Program-made: the position numbers and the translations under genes
NCBI RefSeq assembly: GCF_019880305.1
Contig: NZ_CP082301.1
Location: 5,704,001-5,768,000 of the forward strand
Source of the DNA: Streptomyces decoyicus
Lineage (GTDB): Bacteria; Actinomycetota; Actinomycetes; Streptomycetales; Streptomycetaceae
DNA: 64,000 bases
Direction: 5' to 3'
The notes under the pieces: model-generated
The model's input: only the letters and a program-made list of their open reading frames with translations
The model's database searches: none
Told to the model about the DNA's origin: nothing
Part shown: in pieces, positions 34,685-44,074 of the stretch
Layout: each line of letters opens with the position of its first letter
Numbering within the stretch: the stretch's first letter is position 1

Positions 34685-35458
34685 TCAGGCGTCCCGCTTT
34701 TTGAGGAGTACGTATCCGCCGACAAGTGCCGCGGCCGTCCAGGCGATCATGATGGCCAGTCCGCCCCACGGACCGTACGGCACATCCTCGCCGGCCGGCG
34801 TCACCACCTGCATGATTTTCGAGCCCGCCTGATCCGGCAGATAGCGGCCGATTTTCTTCGTCGCCGAGACATTTCCGAGAATGTTGGAAATCAGGAAAAA
34901 GAACGGCATCAGAATGCCCAGCGAGAGCATCGGGCTGCGCAGCATCGTGGCGACCGCCATCGAGAACAGCGCGATCAGCGTCATATAGAGCCCGCCGCCG
35001 ATCACCGCGCGCAATACGCCCGGATCGCCGATATCCGCCCGGAGTTCGCCCAGTACCGACTGTCCGGCGAAGAACGTCACGAAGCTGGTCACCAGGCCGA
35101 CGACGAAGACCAGCGCGGTGGCCACGAGAAGCTTGCAGAACAGAAAGGTGCCGCGCTGGGGCACGGCCGCCAGCGAGGCACGGATCATGCCGGTGCTGTA
35201 CTCGTTCGAGACCACCAGCACCCCGAAGACGATCATCGCGAGCTGGCCCAGCCCCATTCCGGCGAAGCTGATGTTGGTGGCGTCGAACGCCAGCCGGTTC
35301 CTGGCCGGCATCGAGCCGAAGTCGTCGCTCGCCAGGGTGCAGATCAGCACGCCCAGCCCAATGGTGACCACGACGGCGATGCCCAGCGTCCACACCGTGG
35401 ACCGCACCGACCTGATCTTGGTCCACTCCGACCGAATGACCTGCCCGGCCACCGCCAT
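34685..35458 (-). CDS. ABC-2 permease (second tandem system)
   Basis: 257 aa, six hydrophobic segments, opening IRSEWTKIRSVRSTVWTLG and ending YVLLKKRDA. It is the tail-less paralogue of the permease at 31893. It starts 3 bases after its ATPase gene stops. The last third of the gene looks less GC-rich by eye than its neighbours (around 34800-34990). Confidence 0.93.
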   Translation of the reverse strand: MAVAGQVIRSEWTKIRSVRSTVWTLGIAVVVTIGLGVLICTLASDDFGSMPARNRLAFDATNISFAGMGLGQLAMIVFGVLVVSNEYSTGMIRASLAAVPQRGTFLFCKLLVATALVFVVGLVTSFVTFFAGQSVLGELRADIGDPGVLRAVIGGGLYMTLIALFSMAVATMLRSPMLSLGILMPFFFLISNILGNVSATKKIGRYLPDQAGSKIMQVVTPAGEDVPYGPWGGLAIMIAWTAAALVGGYVLLKKRDA

Positions 35459-35461
35459 GGG

Positions 35462-36499
35462 TCAGCTCCTCTTCTTCTGCCAGTCCGCACCCCAGCCGGT
35501 CGGCTGCGGTGCGCCCGGCCGTGTGCCGGCCGGCTGCGGTGCTCCCGGGGGCTGCGCGGTCGGCGACCCTCCGGTCTGGGCCGGCACCGGTTCGCCCTCG
35601 TGTGCGTGATACTCCACCGATTCGGCCGTCAGCTGCATGAACGCCTCTTCCAGGGACGCCTGCTGGGAGCTCAGCTCGTGCAGTACCAGCTGATGCCCGG
35701 CGGCGAGTTCGCCCAGCCGGTCGGCGGGCACCCCGTCGATCTCCAGCGAGCCGTTGCCGACCTGCACCGCCTCGATGCCCTCGGCGTGCAGCAGGTCCAG
35801 CAGCTTCTCCTGCTCCGGGGACCGCATCCGGACGTACGACCGGGAGTTCTGGTGGATGAAGTCCTTCATCGAGGTGTCCGCCATCAGCCGGCCCTGCCCG
35901 ATCACGATCAGGTGCTCGGCGGTCAGTGCCATCTCGCTCATCAGGTGGGAGGAGACGAAGACCGTCCGGCCCTGGCCCGCCAGGTTCTTCATCAGATTGC
36001 GGATCCAGTGGATGCCTTCGGGGTCGAGGCCGTTGACCGGCTCGTCGAAGAGCAGCACCTGCGGATCGCCGAGCAGCGCCGCGGCAATACCGAGCCGCTG
36101 GCTCATCCCGAGCGAGAACCCTTTGGAGCGCTTCTTGGCGACGGCGGACAGCCCGACGGTGTCCAGCACCTCGCCGACCCGGCGACGCGGAATGCCGTTG
36201 CTCTGCGCCAGACACAGCAGGTGGTTGGCGGCGCTGCGGCCGCCGTGCACCGCCTTCGCCTCCAGCAGCGCGCCGATGTACGTCAGCGGATCCCGCAGCT
36301 GCCGGTAGTGCCTGCCGTCGATCCGGACCGTTCCCGACGTCGGGTTGTCCAGGTCGAGCATCATCCGCATGGTCGTCGACTTGCCCGCACCGTTGGGCCC
36401 GAGGAAGCCCGTGACGATACCGGGCCGCACCGTGAACGTGAGGTGGTCCACGGCGACCTTGTCGCCGTAATGCTTGGTCAGCCCCTCAAGCTCGATCAT
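35462..36499 (-). CDS. ABC transporter ATPase (second tandem system)
   Basis: 345 aa from ATG 36499 (the frame is open to 36652 without homology). Walker A GPNGAGKSTT, signature FSLGMSQRLGIAAALLG, Walker B LLFDEPVNGLDPEG. The C-terminus has a short Pro/Gly-rich tail. It is paralogous to the ATPase at 33200; the two genes share a 76-base identical stretch (36010-36085 and 34009-34084). The pair probably arose by duplication of an ATPase-permease unit. Confidence 0.94.
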   Translation of the reverse strand: MIELEGLTKHYGDKVAVDHLTFTVRPGIVTGFLGPNGAGKSTTMRMMLDLDNPTSGTVRIDGRHYRQLRDPLTYIGALLEAKAVHGGRSAANHLLCLAQSNGIPRRRVGEVLDTVGLSAVAKKRSKGFSLGMSQRLGIAAALLGDPQVLLFDEPVNGLDPEGIHWIRNLMKNLAGQGRTVFVSSHLMSEMALTAEHLIVIGQGRLMADTSMKDFIHQNSRSYVRMRSPEQEKLLDLLHAEGIEAVQVGNGSLEIDGVPADRLGELAAGHQLVLHELSSQQASLEEAFMQLTAESVEYHAHEGEPVPAQTGGSPTAQPPGAPQPAGTRPGAPQPTGWGADWQKKRS

Positions 36500-36576
36500 G
36501 TACCGCACGCTAGGCGCGCTCCACGGCCCCTGCCACCGGGGCGGGGCCGCCCGGCTGACCCCCCCCATATGCACAA

Positions 36577-36612
36577 CGCCCCCGCACCGCCACAGAAGGC
36601 GGTACGGGGGCG
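36577..36612 (-). terminator. Terminator between filP and the ABC operon
   Basis: 15-nt arms (CGCCCCCGCACCGCC) with one mismatch and a 6-nt loop, between the filP stop and the start of the next ATPase gene. Confidence 0.75.
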
Positions 36613-36676
36613 CGCGGTCCGGACCGGGGCGGCACCTGCCTGGGGGCGCCACCCGGCGTGAGCTGGGGGTGGGGGC

Positions 36677-36702
36677 ACCTCCCAGCGATAGCTGGGGGAG
36701 GT
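36677..36702 (-). repeat. Dispersed Streptomyces hairpin repeat at the end of filP
   Basis: ACCTCCCAGC-GATA-GCTGGGGGAGGT forms a stem with one bulged base and touches the filP stop. Hairpins of this type (GGGGGCACCTCCC...) occur between genes across Streptomyces chromosomes in my recollection, and may act as terminator or RNA-stability element. Confidence 0.6.
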
Positions 36703-37640
36703 CAGCGGGTCTGCTGGGCGGGGACGCCGCGGGAGGTGCTCTCCTCCTCGCCGGGGGCGCCGGCCGCGGCCACCGCCGCGCCGGTCAGCGTCGCCAGCAT
36801 CTCGCGGACGTTGGTCAGCTGGGCGTTGATCGAGTCGCGGCGGTTGGTCAGCGCCGCCAGCTCGCGCTCGGATTCGCTGCGGATACGATCCGCCTTGGCG
36901 TTGGCGTCCGCCACGATGTCCTCGGCCTGGCGCTGCGCGGTCTCCACCGTCTGGCGGGCCCGGCGCTCCGCGTCCGTCCGCAGCTTCTCGGCCTCCAGGC
37001 GGAGCTGCTCGGCGCGGTGCTCGATCTCCGCGAGCCGCTTCTCGGCCTTGGCCTGGCGCGAGGCCAGGTCGCGTTCGGACTGCTCACGGCGCTTGGCGAG
37101 GTTGGTCTCGAAGTCGGCTGCGGCCTGCGCGGCCTTGGCGCGGGTCTCCTCGAAGAGGGAGTCCGCCTCCTCGCGCTTGGACTGCGCGTCCTTCTGCGCC
37201 TCGGCGCGCAGCGTGGACGCCTCGCCCTTGGCCTTCTCGACGATCCGGGCGCCCTCGTCCTCCGCCTTCGCCTTGCGGTCCGTGGCGAACTGCTCGGCGT
37301 CGTTGCGGACCTGCTGGGCGGCCGACTCGGCCAGCTCACGGTGCTGCTCGGCGGCCCGGCGGGCCTCTTCGCGCAGATCCTTCGCTTCCTCTTCGGCGAG
37401 GCGGAGGATCTTCTCCACGCGCGCACCGAGGCCCGCGTAGGAAGGTTCGGCGTCATTGACCTGCGCCTGGGCGTTCTGCGTTTCGAGGTGCAGTTCCTCG
37501 ATCCGCTTTTCCAGCGACGTGATGCGGGCCAGCGCGCTGTCGCGATCGGCGACAAGCTTCGTAATGCGGTCATCCACCTGACCGCGGTCGTACCCACGCC
37601 GCACGAGCTCGAAGCCGAAAGGGGAGGAAGTGTCGCTCAT
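36702..37640 (-). CDS. filP: Filament-forming coiled-coil protein FilP
   Basis: Cytoplasmic intermediate-filament-like scaffold that supports hyphal rigidity and works with DivIVA and Scy in tip growth. 312 aa. The short N-terminal DivIVA/Wag31-like segment FGFELVRRGYDRGQVDDRI precedes an almost continuous coiled coil (residues 30-290) with Arg/Glu/Ala-rich heptads such as EEARRAAEQHRELAESAAQQ. It ends with a short Gly/Ala tail. Length and the scy neighbour match S. coelicolor SCO5396 as I recall it. It lies downstream of scy on the same strand, with 113 bases between. Confidence 0.93.
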   Translation of the reverse strand: MSDTSSPFGFELVRRGYDRGQVDDRITKLVADRDSALARITSLEKRIEELHLETQNAQAQVNDAEPSYAGLGARVEKILRLAEEEAKDLREEARRAAEQHRELAESAAQQVRNDAEQFATDRKAKAEDEGARIVEKAKGEASTLRAEAQKDAQSKREEADSLFEETRAKAAQAAADFETNLAKRREQSERDLASRQAKAEKRLAEIEHRAEQLRLEAEKLRTDAERRARQTVETAQRQAEDIVADANAKADRIRSESERELAALTNRRDSINAQLTNVREMLATLTGAAVAAAGAPGEEESTSRGVPAQQTR

Positions 37641-37753
37641 GGGGTTCCTGTCGAAGAGACCGGTGAGGTGATAAGGAGAATCCTAGGGGTCACAACGGCG
37701 TGTCATCGAGTCATTGCCCGTTTGATCTGGAGAATGACCCCTCATTTGAGTGG

Positions 37754-40700
37754 CTACCCCTCAGACTGCTTGCCACTCGAACGAGTTGCCCCCGCGCCCG
37801 CGGCCGCCTTCACTCCGGCGCCCTTGGCCTCCCCGTTTCCGCCGGGCGCCTCGAACGACTCCAGGGCTTCCAGAACGTCCTGGACGCGGGAGATTTCGGC
37901 GTTGATGTCCTCGCGCCGGCGCACCAGAACCTCCAGCTCCCGCTGGCCCTCGTCCACGATCCGGGCGGCCTCCGCCTCGGCCTCGGTGCGCATCCGCTCC
38001 GCGTCGCGCACCGCCTCGGCCTTCTTGTTCTCGGCCTCCTTGATCAGGCCCTCGGCCTTCTTCACCGCCGAGATCCGGACCTTGCTCGCCTCGCTGTTCG
38101 CGTCCGCCACCATCCGGTCGGCCTTCTCCTCGGCCTCCACCTGCTGGGCGGTGGCCTGCGCGATGAGCTTGTCGACCCGTTCGCCGGCGTTCTTCATCGT
38201 CTCCGCCGACTCCCGGCGGGCCCGCTCGTGCAGCTCCTCGACCTCGGACTCGATCCGCTGGCGCAGCTCCTCGGCGCGCTCGCGGATACCGGTGGCGTCC
38301 CGGCGGGCCTCCTCCAGCAGGGTGTTCGCGTCCGTACGCGCCTTTTCCACCCGTTCGTTGCCGTCGGACGTCGCCTCCGCGAGGAGCCGTTCGGCCTCCT
38401 TGCGGGCCGCCCCGACCATCGTGTCGGCCTGCTCCTCGGCGGCGGTGGCGGCCTTCAGCGCCTCCTCCTGGGCCTTGGCGACGAGCTGGTCCGCCTGCTC
38501 GGCCGCGTCCCCGCGGCGCTTGGCGGCGTCCTTGCGTGCCTCGTCGAGCAGCCGGTCCGCCTCCTGCTGGGCCTCGGTCCGGGTCTGCTCGGCCGCCGCC
38601 TCGGCGTCTTCCTTGAGCTTCGCGGACTCGTTACGGGTGCGGTTGGCGTGCTCCTGCGCGGCGGTGACCGTTTCGGCCGCATCCGCCCGCAGCCGGTCCG
38701 CCTCCGCCGTGGCCGTCGCGACCATCCGGTCCGCCTGCTCGCGGGCATCGGCACGGGTACGGTCCGCGTCCCGCTCGGCGTCCGAGGCGGTCTCCGCCGC
38801 CTCCGTGCGCAGCCGCTCCGCCTCGGTCGCGGCCTCCGACATCAGCTGGTCGGCCTGCTCGGCGGCGTCCGAACGCGTCTTGTTGGCCGCCTCGCGCGCC
38901 TGGTCGCCGGTCTGCTCGGCGTCCAGACGGGCCTTCTCGACCACCTCGGCCGCCTCGGCCCGCAGCCGCTCCGCCGCCTCGGTCGCCTCCGCCACCAGGG
39001 ACTGCGCCTGCCGCTCGCCCTCGGCCCGCAGCCGCTCGGCGTGCTGCTGGGCCTCCTGGACCGTACGGTCCGCGTCGTCCTGCGCCGAAGACGTCAGCTC
39101 GGTCGCCTCGGTGACGATCCGTTCGGCCTCCGCGCGCGCCTCGGTGACCAGCCGGTCGGCCTGCTCCGCGGCGTCCGAGCGCATCCGGTTCGCGTCGTTG
39201 CGCGCCTCGGCACGGGCCCGAGCGGCGTCCTGCTCGCCGGCCGCCAGCGCATCCGAGGCGTCCGTACGCAGCTGCTGCGCCTTCGCCGCGGCGTCCGCGA
39301 CCAGCTTCTCGGCCTGCGCGGTCGCCTCCGACAGCAGCCGGTCGGCCTGGTCGGCGGCCTCGGAGCGCGCCGTATTGGCGTCCCGGCGTGCCTCGTCCAG
39401 CACCCCGGCCGCTTCGGTGCGGAGCGCCTCGGCCTCCTCGATGGCCTCGGAAACCGCCCGCTCCGCCAGGGACTTCGCGGCCTCCGTCGCCTCCTGGGCC
39501 TCCTGCCGCGCCCGCGCCACGTCCTGCGCGGCGCGCTCCCGCTCCTCGTAGGCGTCCCTGCGGACCCGGTCGGCCTCGTCCTGTGCCTCGGCCTTCGTGC
39601 GCTCCGCGGCATGCTCGGCCGCCGAACGCAGCCCGGCGATCTCCTCACCGGCCTGCTCGTGCAGCCCCGCGACCGCGTCCCGCACCTGCTGTGCGGTCTG
39701 CTCGGCCGCCGCCACCAGTTCGCCGGCCCGCCGGTCCGCTTCCTCGACCAGCCGCTCGGCTTCCTCCTGAGCCTCGCCCACCCGCGTACGGGCCGCCGCC
39801 AGCAGCTCGTCGCTCTGCTCGCGCGCCGCGGTCCGCTCCTGGTGTGCCTCCTCGCGGGCGTCGCCCAGCAGCTGCTCGGCCTCCCGGCGCCGCCGCGCGG
39901 CCTCCTCCTGGGCCGCGGCCAGTGCCTGCGCCGCTTCCGCGCCCGTGCGCTCCGCGGCCGTCGCGGCCTCGGCGCGCACCCGGTCCGCGGTCTCCTGCGC
40001 CTCCGCCTTCAGCCGCTCCGCCTCGGCCGACGCCTCGGTGCGCAGCCGCGCCGCCACCGACTCGGCCTCGGACCGTGCCGACGAGGCGTCCGAAGCCGCC
40101 TCCGCCCGCAGCCTTTCGGCCTCCTCCTCGGCCTGCTGCGTCAGCAGCCGGCGCCTCTCGGCCGACTCCGCCTTGAGGCGGGCCGCCTCCTCCTGCGTCT
40201 CCCGGCGCAGCCGCTCCGCCTCCGCGCGGGCACCGCGCAGCGACTCCTCGGCGGCGGTGACCTTCTCCTCCGCCTCGCTGTGCAGCCGGTCCAGCTCGGC
40301 CTGGGCGCCGGCCCGCAGCTCCTCCGCGGCCTGCTCGGCCTCCACGCGCAGCCGCGCGGCGGACTCCTCGGCCTCGGTGGTCACCATCTCCGCGGCCTGG
40401 GCGCCCTCGGTCAGCAGCTCCTCGGCCTCCGAACGGGCCCGCTCCAGGGCCTCCTCGGCCTGCCGGCGCAGCGCCGTGGCCCGCTCGATGGCCTCCGTCC
40501 GCACCCGCTCGCTCTCCGCGACGGCACCCGAACGGGTCTCCTCGGCATCGGCCTTGGCCTTGCCCAGCAGCTCCTCGGCGGACCCGGCCGCCTCCTCGAT
40601 CTGCTGGACCGCCTCCCGGCGGGCCTCGCTGCGGATCCGCTCGCCCTCGGCGACCGCGTCCGCGCGCAGCTGCTCCGCCTCACCGCGCAGCCGCCGCGCC

Positions 40701-42004
40701 TCCTCCTGGAGTTCGGCGGTCTTGGCGCGGTACTCCTTGGTGTCGTCCTTCGCCGCGCCCTTGAGCTGGGCCGCGGTGTCATGTGCCTCTTCGCGCAGCC
40801 GGTCCGCCTCGGACTCGGCCTCGCTGCGCAGCCGTTCGGCCTCCTCCGCGGCCGCCTTGGTGGTGGCCTTGGCGTCCTCCGACGCCTTGGTCAGCACCTC
40901 CTCGGCGGTGCGTGCGGCCTTCGCCAGCTGTGCCGCGGCGTCCTCCGACGCCTTGGACCGGGCGGTCTCCTCCGCCTCGGCGATCAGCCGGTCGGCCTCG
41001 GTGCGGGCGTCCTCGCGCAGTTGCTCGGCCTCGGCCTTGAGCGCCTCGGCGTCCTTGGTGGCCTCACCGACCAGCCGGGCGATCTCCGCCTTGGCCGTAC
41101 GGGTGCGCTGCTCGTTGTCCGACTCGGCGGCCGTCAGCCGCTTGGTGGCGCTCTGCTGCGCCTCCTCGACCAGCTTCTCCGCCTCGGCGCGCGCCTCGCG
41201 CAGCGCCTTGTCGGCCTCCTGGATGCGGGCCTCGGCGGTGCGGGTCAGCTCCGCGGCCTGGCGGCGCGCCTCCTCCGACTCGGTGCCGACGCTGGTACGC
41301 AGCTGCTCGGCCTGATCGGTGGCCTCCTGGGCCTGGTTGGAGGCGGCGTTCAGCAGCCGCTCGGCGTCGGTCCGGGCCCGGCGCAGGATGCTTTCCGCTT
41401 CGGCACGGGCCTCTTCGGCCTCCGTGCCGAGCCGCTCCCGGGCGCGTTCGGCCAGCCGCTGGGCCTCGGCCCGCGCGGCGGCCAGCGCCTGCTCGGCCTC
41501 CCTGCGGGACTCCTCCATCAGCCGGCGGGCCTGCGACTCCGTACGGGCGCGCAGCTGTTCGGCCCAGGCGACGTTCTCGTTGACATGCGATTCGACGGTC
41601 TGCCGGCGCTCGTTGAGCTCCTCGTCGAGCCGCTGGCGCCGGGTGACCGCCTCGGCGTGCAGCTCGGCCTCCAGCCGGGACTGCCGCTCGGCCTGCTCCT
41701 GGAGCAGCCGCTGGGTCTGCGCGCGTGCCTCGCGCAGCTCGCGCTCGGCGTCCGTACGCAGTTGGTCCGCCTGGATCTGCGCATTGCGCAGCAGCTGCTC
41801 GGCCTGATGACTGACGTTGTCGTAGGCAGGGCGGGTCGCGAGGTTGCGGCGCGCCTCATGGAGCTTGGCGCGCAGCACCTCGACCTGGTAGCCGAGGTCG
41901 TCGGCGTGCTGAACGGCCTTGTCCCGCTCGCTCTTCAGCCGCTCCATCTCGGCCTCGAACTGCGAGAGGTGGTCGTCAGCCTCGTAGCGGTCGTTGCCCC
42001 GCAC
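37754..42004 (-). CDS. scy: Polarity scaffold protein Scy
   Basis: Giant coiled-coil organiser of the Streptomyces tip complex; it recruits DivIVA and controls branch sites. 1416 aa, nearly all Ala/Glu/Arg coiled coil made of related blocks such as EAERLRAEAEE, typical of the hendecad/51-residue repeat described for Scy. It begins MRGNDRYEADDHLSQFEAEMERL and ends with a short Gly/Ala/Ser tail. The S. coelicolor protein is about 1326 aa from memory, so this one may carry one or two more repeats. A long open frame on the opposite strand is an artefact of the repeats. A 208-base gap separates it from the upstream epimerase gene. Confidence 0.93.
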   Translation of the reverse strand: MRGNDRYEADDHLSQFEAEMERLKSERDKAVQHADDLGYQVEVLRAKLHEARRNLATRPAYDNVSHQAEQLLRNAQIQADQLRTDAERELREARAQTQRLLQEQAERQSRLEAELHAEAVTRRQRLDEELNERRQTVESHVNENVAWAEQLRARTESQARRLMEESRREAEQALAAARAEAQRLAERARERLGTEAEEARAEAESILRRARTDAERLLNAASNQAQEATDQAEQLRTSVGTESEEARRQAAELTRTAEARIQEADKALREARAEAEKLVEEAQQSATKRLTAAESDNEQRTRTAKAEIARLVGEATKDAEALKAEAEQLREDARTEADRLIAEAEETARSKASEDAAAQLAKAARTAEEVLTKASEDAKATTKAAAEEAERLRSEAESEADRLREEAHDTAAQLKGAAKDDTKEYRAKTAELQEEARRLRGEAEQLRADAVAEGERIRSEARREAVQQIEEAAGSAEELLGKAKADAEETRSGAVAESERVRTEAIERATALRRQAEEALERARSEAEELLTEGAQAAEMVTTEAEESAARLRVEAEQAAEELRAGAQAELDRLHSEAEEKVTAAEESLRGARAEAERLRRETQEEAARLKAESAERRRLLTQQAEEEAERLRAEAASDASSARSEAESVAARLRTEASAEAERLKAEAQETADRVRAEAATAAERTGAEAAQALAAAQEEAARRRREAEQLLGDAREEAHQERTAAREQSDELLAAARTRVGEAQEEAERLVEEADRRAGELVAAAEQTAQQVRDAVAGLHEQAGEEIAGLRSAAEHAAERTKAEAQDEADRVRRDAYEERERAAQDVARARQEAQEATEAAKSLAERAVSEAIEEAEALRTEAAGVLDEARRDANTARSEAADQADRLLSEATAQAEKLVADAAAKAQQLRTDASDALAAGEQDAARARAEARNDANRMRSDAAEQADRLVTEARAEAERIVTEATELTSSAQDDADRTVQEAQQHAERLRAEGERQAQSLVAEATEAAERLRAEAAEVVEKARLDAEQTGDQAREAANKTRSDAAEQADQLMSEAATEAERLRTEAAETASDAERDADRTRADAREQADRMVATATAEADRLRADAAETVTAAQEHANRTRNESAKLKEDAEAAAEQTRTEAQQEADRLLDEARKDAAKRRGDAAEQADQLVAKAQEEALKAATAAEEQADTMVGAARKEAERLLAEATSDGNERVEKARTDANTLLEEARRDATGIRERAEELRQRIESEVEELHERARRESAETMKNAGERVDKLIAQATAQQVEAEEKADRMVADANSEASKVRISAVKKAEGLIKEAENKKAEAVRDAERMRTEAEAEAARIVDEGQRELEVLVRRREDINAEISRVQDVLEALESFEAPGGNGEAKGAGVKAAAGAGATRSSGKQSEG

Positions 42005-42212
42005 TGCGCGGTCCCATCCGTCCCCTGGTCATGGTGGCGGCCGTCTCCGGTCCTGCGGCGCTCGTCCCGTACACGTCACGTCGTACCGGACTCGCGCCCA
42101 TCGGAGCTGACCCTTCCGAAGAAATGGTGTCAGATCATCGGCAGAGTATGGACCGAGCCCCACTCCCGTACCCCGGCCGAGGCTGCACTCTACCGGCCGG
42201 GGAAGGTGAAGG

Positions 42213-42653
42213 TCAGTGGTCTTCGGAGGTGGCGGGCGCCGCGGTGACGAGTTCGGTGAGCACTCCGTGACAATCCTTGGGGTGCAGGAAGGTGATCCGG
42301 GACCCCATCGAACCCGTCCTGGGCTCGTCGTAGAGGACCCGGACGCCCTTGCCGCGGATGGCCTCGGAGTCGCCGTCCACGTCCGCGGTGCCGAAGGCGA
42401 TGTGGTGGACGCCCTCGCCGTTCTTGGCAAGCCACTTGCCCACCGCGGAGTCCTCGCGGGTGGGCTCCAAAAGCTGCAAATACGAGGCGCCGCCGTCGGA
42501 CGTCTCATTGATCTTGAGCATGGCTTCCCGGACTCCCTGCTCCTCGTTGACCTCGGAGTGGAACACCTCGAAGCCGTACGTGGCACGGTAGAACTCGACA
42601 GTCTTGTCGAGGTCGAAACAGGCGATCCCGATGTGGTCGATTCGCGTCAGCAT
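42213..42653 (-). CDS. mce: Methylmalonyl-CoA epimerase
   Basis: Interconverts (2R)- and (2S)-methylmalonyl-CoA on the propionate and polyketide-precursor route. 146 aa in the vicinal-oxygen-chelate fold. Metal ligands are suggested by H7 (RIDHIGIA), the His pair in GVHHIAF and Glu near the C-terminus (GVLTELV). It begins at ATG 42653; the open frame reaches further but upstream residues are unrelated. It is divergent from the thiolase gene, with a 137-base shared promoter region. Confidence 0.95.
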   Translation of the reverse strand: MLTRIDHIGIACFDLDKTVEFYRATYGFEVFHSEVNEEQGVREAMLKINETSDGGASYLQLLEPTREDSAVGKWLAKNGEGVHHIAFGTADVDGDSEAIRGKGVRVLYDEPRTGSMGSRITFLHPKDCHGVLTELVTAAPATSEDH

Positions 42654-42790
42654 GGCTCCAGTGCACCGCTCACATGGCTGGTTACGCAACGTGCGCGCGA
42701 TCACACCTGCTTGCCGGTGACCCGGCGCGTACCGCTCAGTACATTGACGGGAACCCTCGTTAACTTCCCTGCAAAGGAAGGCCGCACCGC

Positions 42791-44002
42791 ATGTCTGCAA
42801 CGAACGGCACGAACGGCAGCACCTCAGTGATCGTGGCGGGAGCGCGCACCCCGATGGGGCGGCTCCTGGGATCCCTGCGGACCTTCTCCGGCGCCGACCT
42901 GGGCGCCGTCGCGATCAAGGCGGCACTGGACCGGGCGGGCATCGGCGGCGACCAGGTGCAGTACGTGATCATGGGCCAGGTGCTCCAGGCCGGGGCAGGG
43001 CAGATCCCGGCACGCCAGGCCGCCGTCAAGGCCGGCATCCCCATGAACGTCCCCGCGCTGACCGTCAACAAGGTCTGTCTCTCCGGTCTCGACGCCATCG
43101 CGCTGGCCGACCAGCTCATCCGCGCGGGTGAGTTCGACGTCATCGTGGCCGGCGGCCAGGAGTCCATGACCAACGCCCCGCACCTGCTCCCGAAGTCCCG
43201 TGAGGGCTTCAAGTACGGCGCCGTCGAGATGCTCGACGCGATGGCGCACGACGGCCTCACGGACGCCTACGAAGGCGTGGCCATGGGCGAGTCGACCGAG
43301 AAGCACAACACCCGTTTGGGCATCGCCCGGCCGGAGCAGGACGAGGTCGCCGCGCGCTCCCACCAGCGGGCCGCCGCCGCCCAGAAGAACGGGCTCTTCG
43401 AGGCCGAGATCACCCCCGTGGAGATCCCGCAGCGCAAGGGCGAGCCGGTCGTCTTCAGCAAGGACGAGGGCATCCGCGGCGAGACCACCGCCGAGTCGCT
43501 GGGCAAGCTCCGTCCGGCCTTCGCCAAGGACGGCACGATCACCGCCGGCACCTCCTCGCAGATCTCCGACGGTGCCGCCGCCGTGGTCGTCATGAGCAAG
43601 GCCAAGGCCGAGGAACTCGGTCTCGAGTGGATCGCGGAGATCGGTGCGCACGGCAATGTCGCCGGCCCCGACAACTCGCTCCAGTCCCAGCCGTCCAATG
43701 CGATCAACCACGCGCTGGGCAAGGACGGGCTGACCGTCGGCGATCTTGACCTGATCGAGATCAACGAGGCGTTCGCGGCCGTCGCGGTGCAGTCAATGAA
43801 GGATCTCGGGGTGTCCCCGGAAAAGGTGAATGTCAATGGCGGCGCCATTGCGCTGGGTCACCCGATCGGGATGTCCGGCGCCCGTATCGTGCTGCACCTC
43901 GCGCTGGAGCTGCGCCGGCGGGGTGGTGGCGTGGGCGCCGCCGCGCTCTGTGGTGGCGGTGGTCAGGGCGACGCGCTGATCATTCGCGTACCGGGTAAGT
44001 AA
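42791..44002 (+). CDS. Acetyl-CoA C-acetyltransferase (thiolase II)
   Basis: Condenses two acetyl-CoA to acetoacetyl-CoA or the reverse. 403 aa; the acyl-carrying Cys96 is in KVCLSGLDA (usually C-S-S-G or C-A-S-G, here C-L-S-G), and the C-terminal catalytic motifs GGAIALGHPIGMSG (His) and ALCGGGGQGDA (Cys) are intact. It may supply acetoacetyl-CoA to the 3-hydroxybutyryl-CoA dehydrogenase encoded at 24375. meaB follows on the same strand after 72 bases. Confidence 0.96.
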   Translation: MSATNGTNGSTSVIVAGARTPMGRLLGSLRTFSGADLGAVAIKAALDRAGIGGDQVQYVIMGQVLQAGAGQIPARQAAVKAGIPMNVPALTVNKVCLSGLDAIALADQLIRAGEFDVIVAGGQESMTNAPHLLPKSREGFKYGAVEMLDAMAHDGLTDAYEGVAMGESTEKHNTRLGIARPEQDEVAARSHQRAAAAQKNGLFEAEITPVEIPQRKGEPVVFSKDEGIRGETTAESLGKLRPAFAKDGTITAGTSSQISDGAAAVVVMSKAKAEELGLEWIAEIGAHGNVAGPDNSLQSQPSNAINHALGKDGLTVGDLDLIEINEAFAAVAVQSMKDLGVSPEKVNVNGGAIALGHPIGMSGARIVLHLALELRRRGGGVGAAALCGGGGQGDALIIRVPGK

Positions 44003-44074
44003 GCGGGAGCCCGTACGCGGACGCGTACGGGCGGGCCGATTCGCGTACGAGCGAACCGAAGGAGCCGAGCAGCG

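Noticed and set aside
37700..42247. 1515-codon open frame on the plus strand opposite scy
   Set aside because: It arises from the codon bias and repeats of the Scy coiled coil; its Leu/Arg/Gly-only composition and lack of a ribosome site show it is antisense noise.
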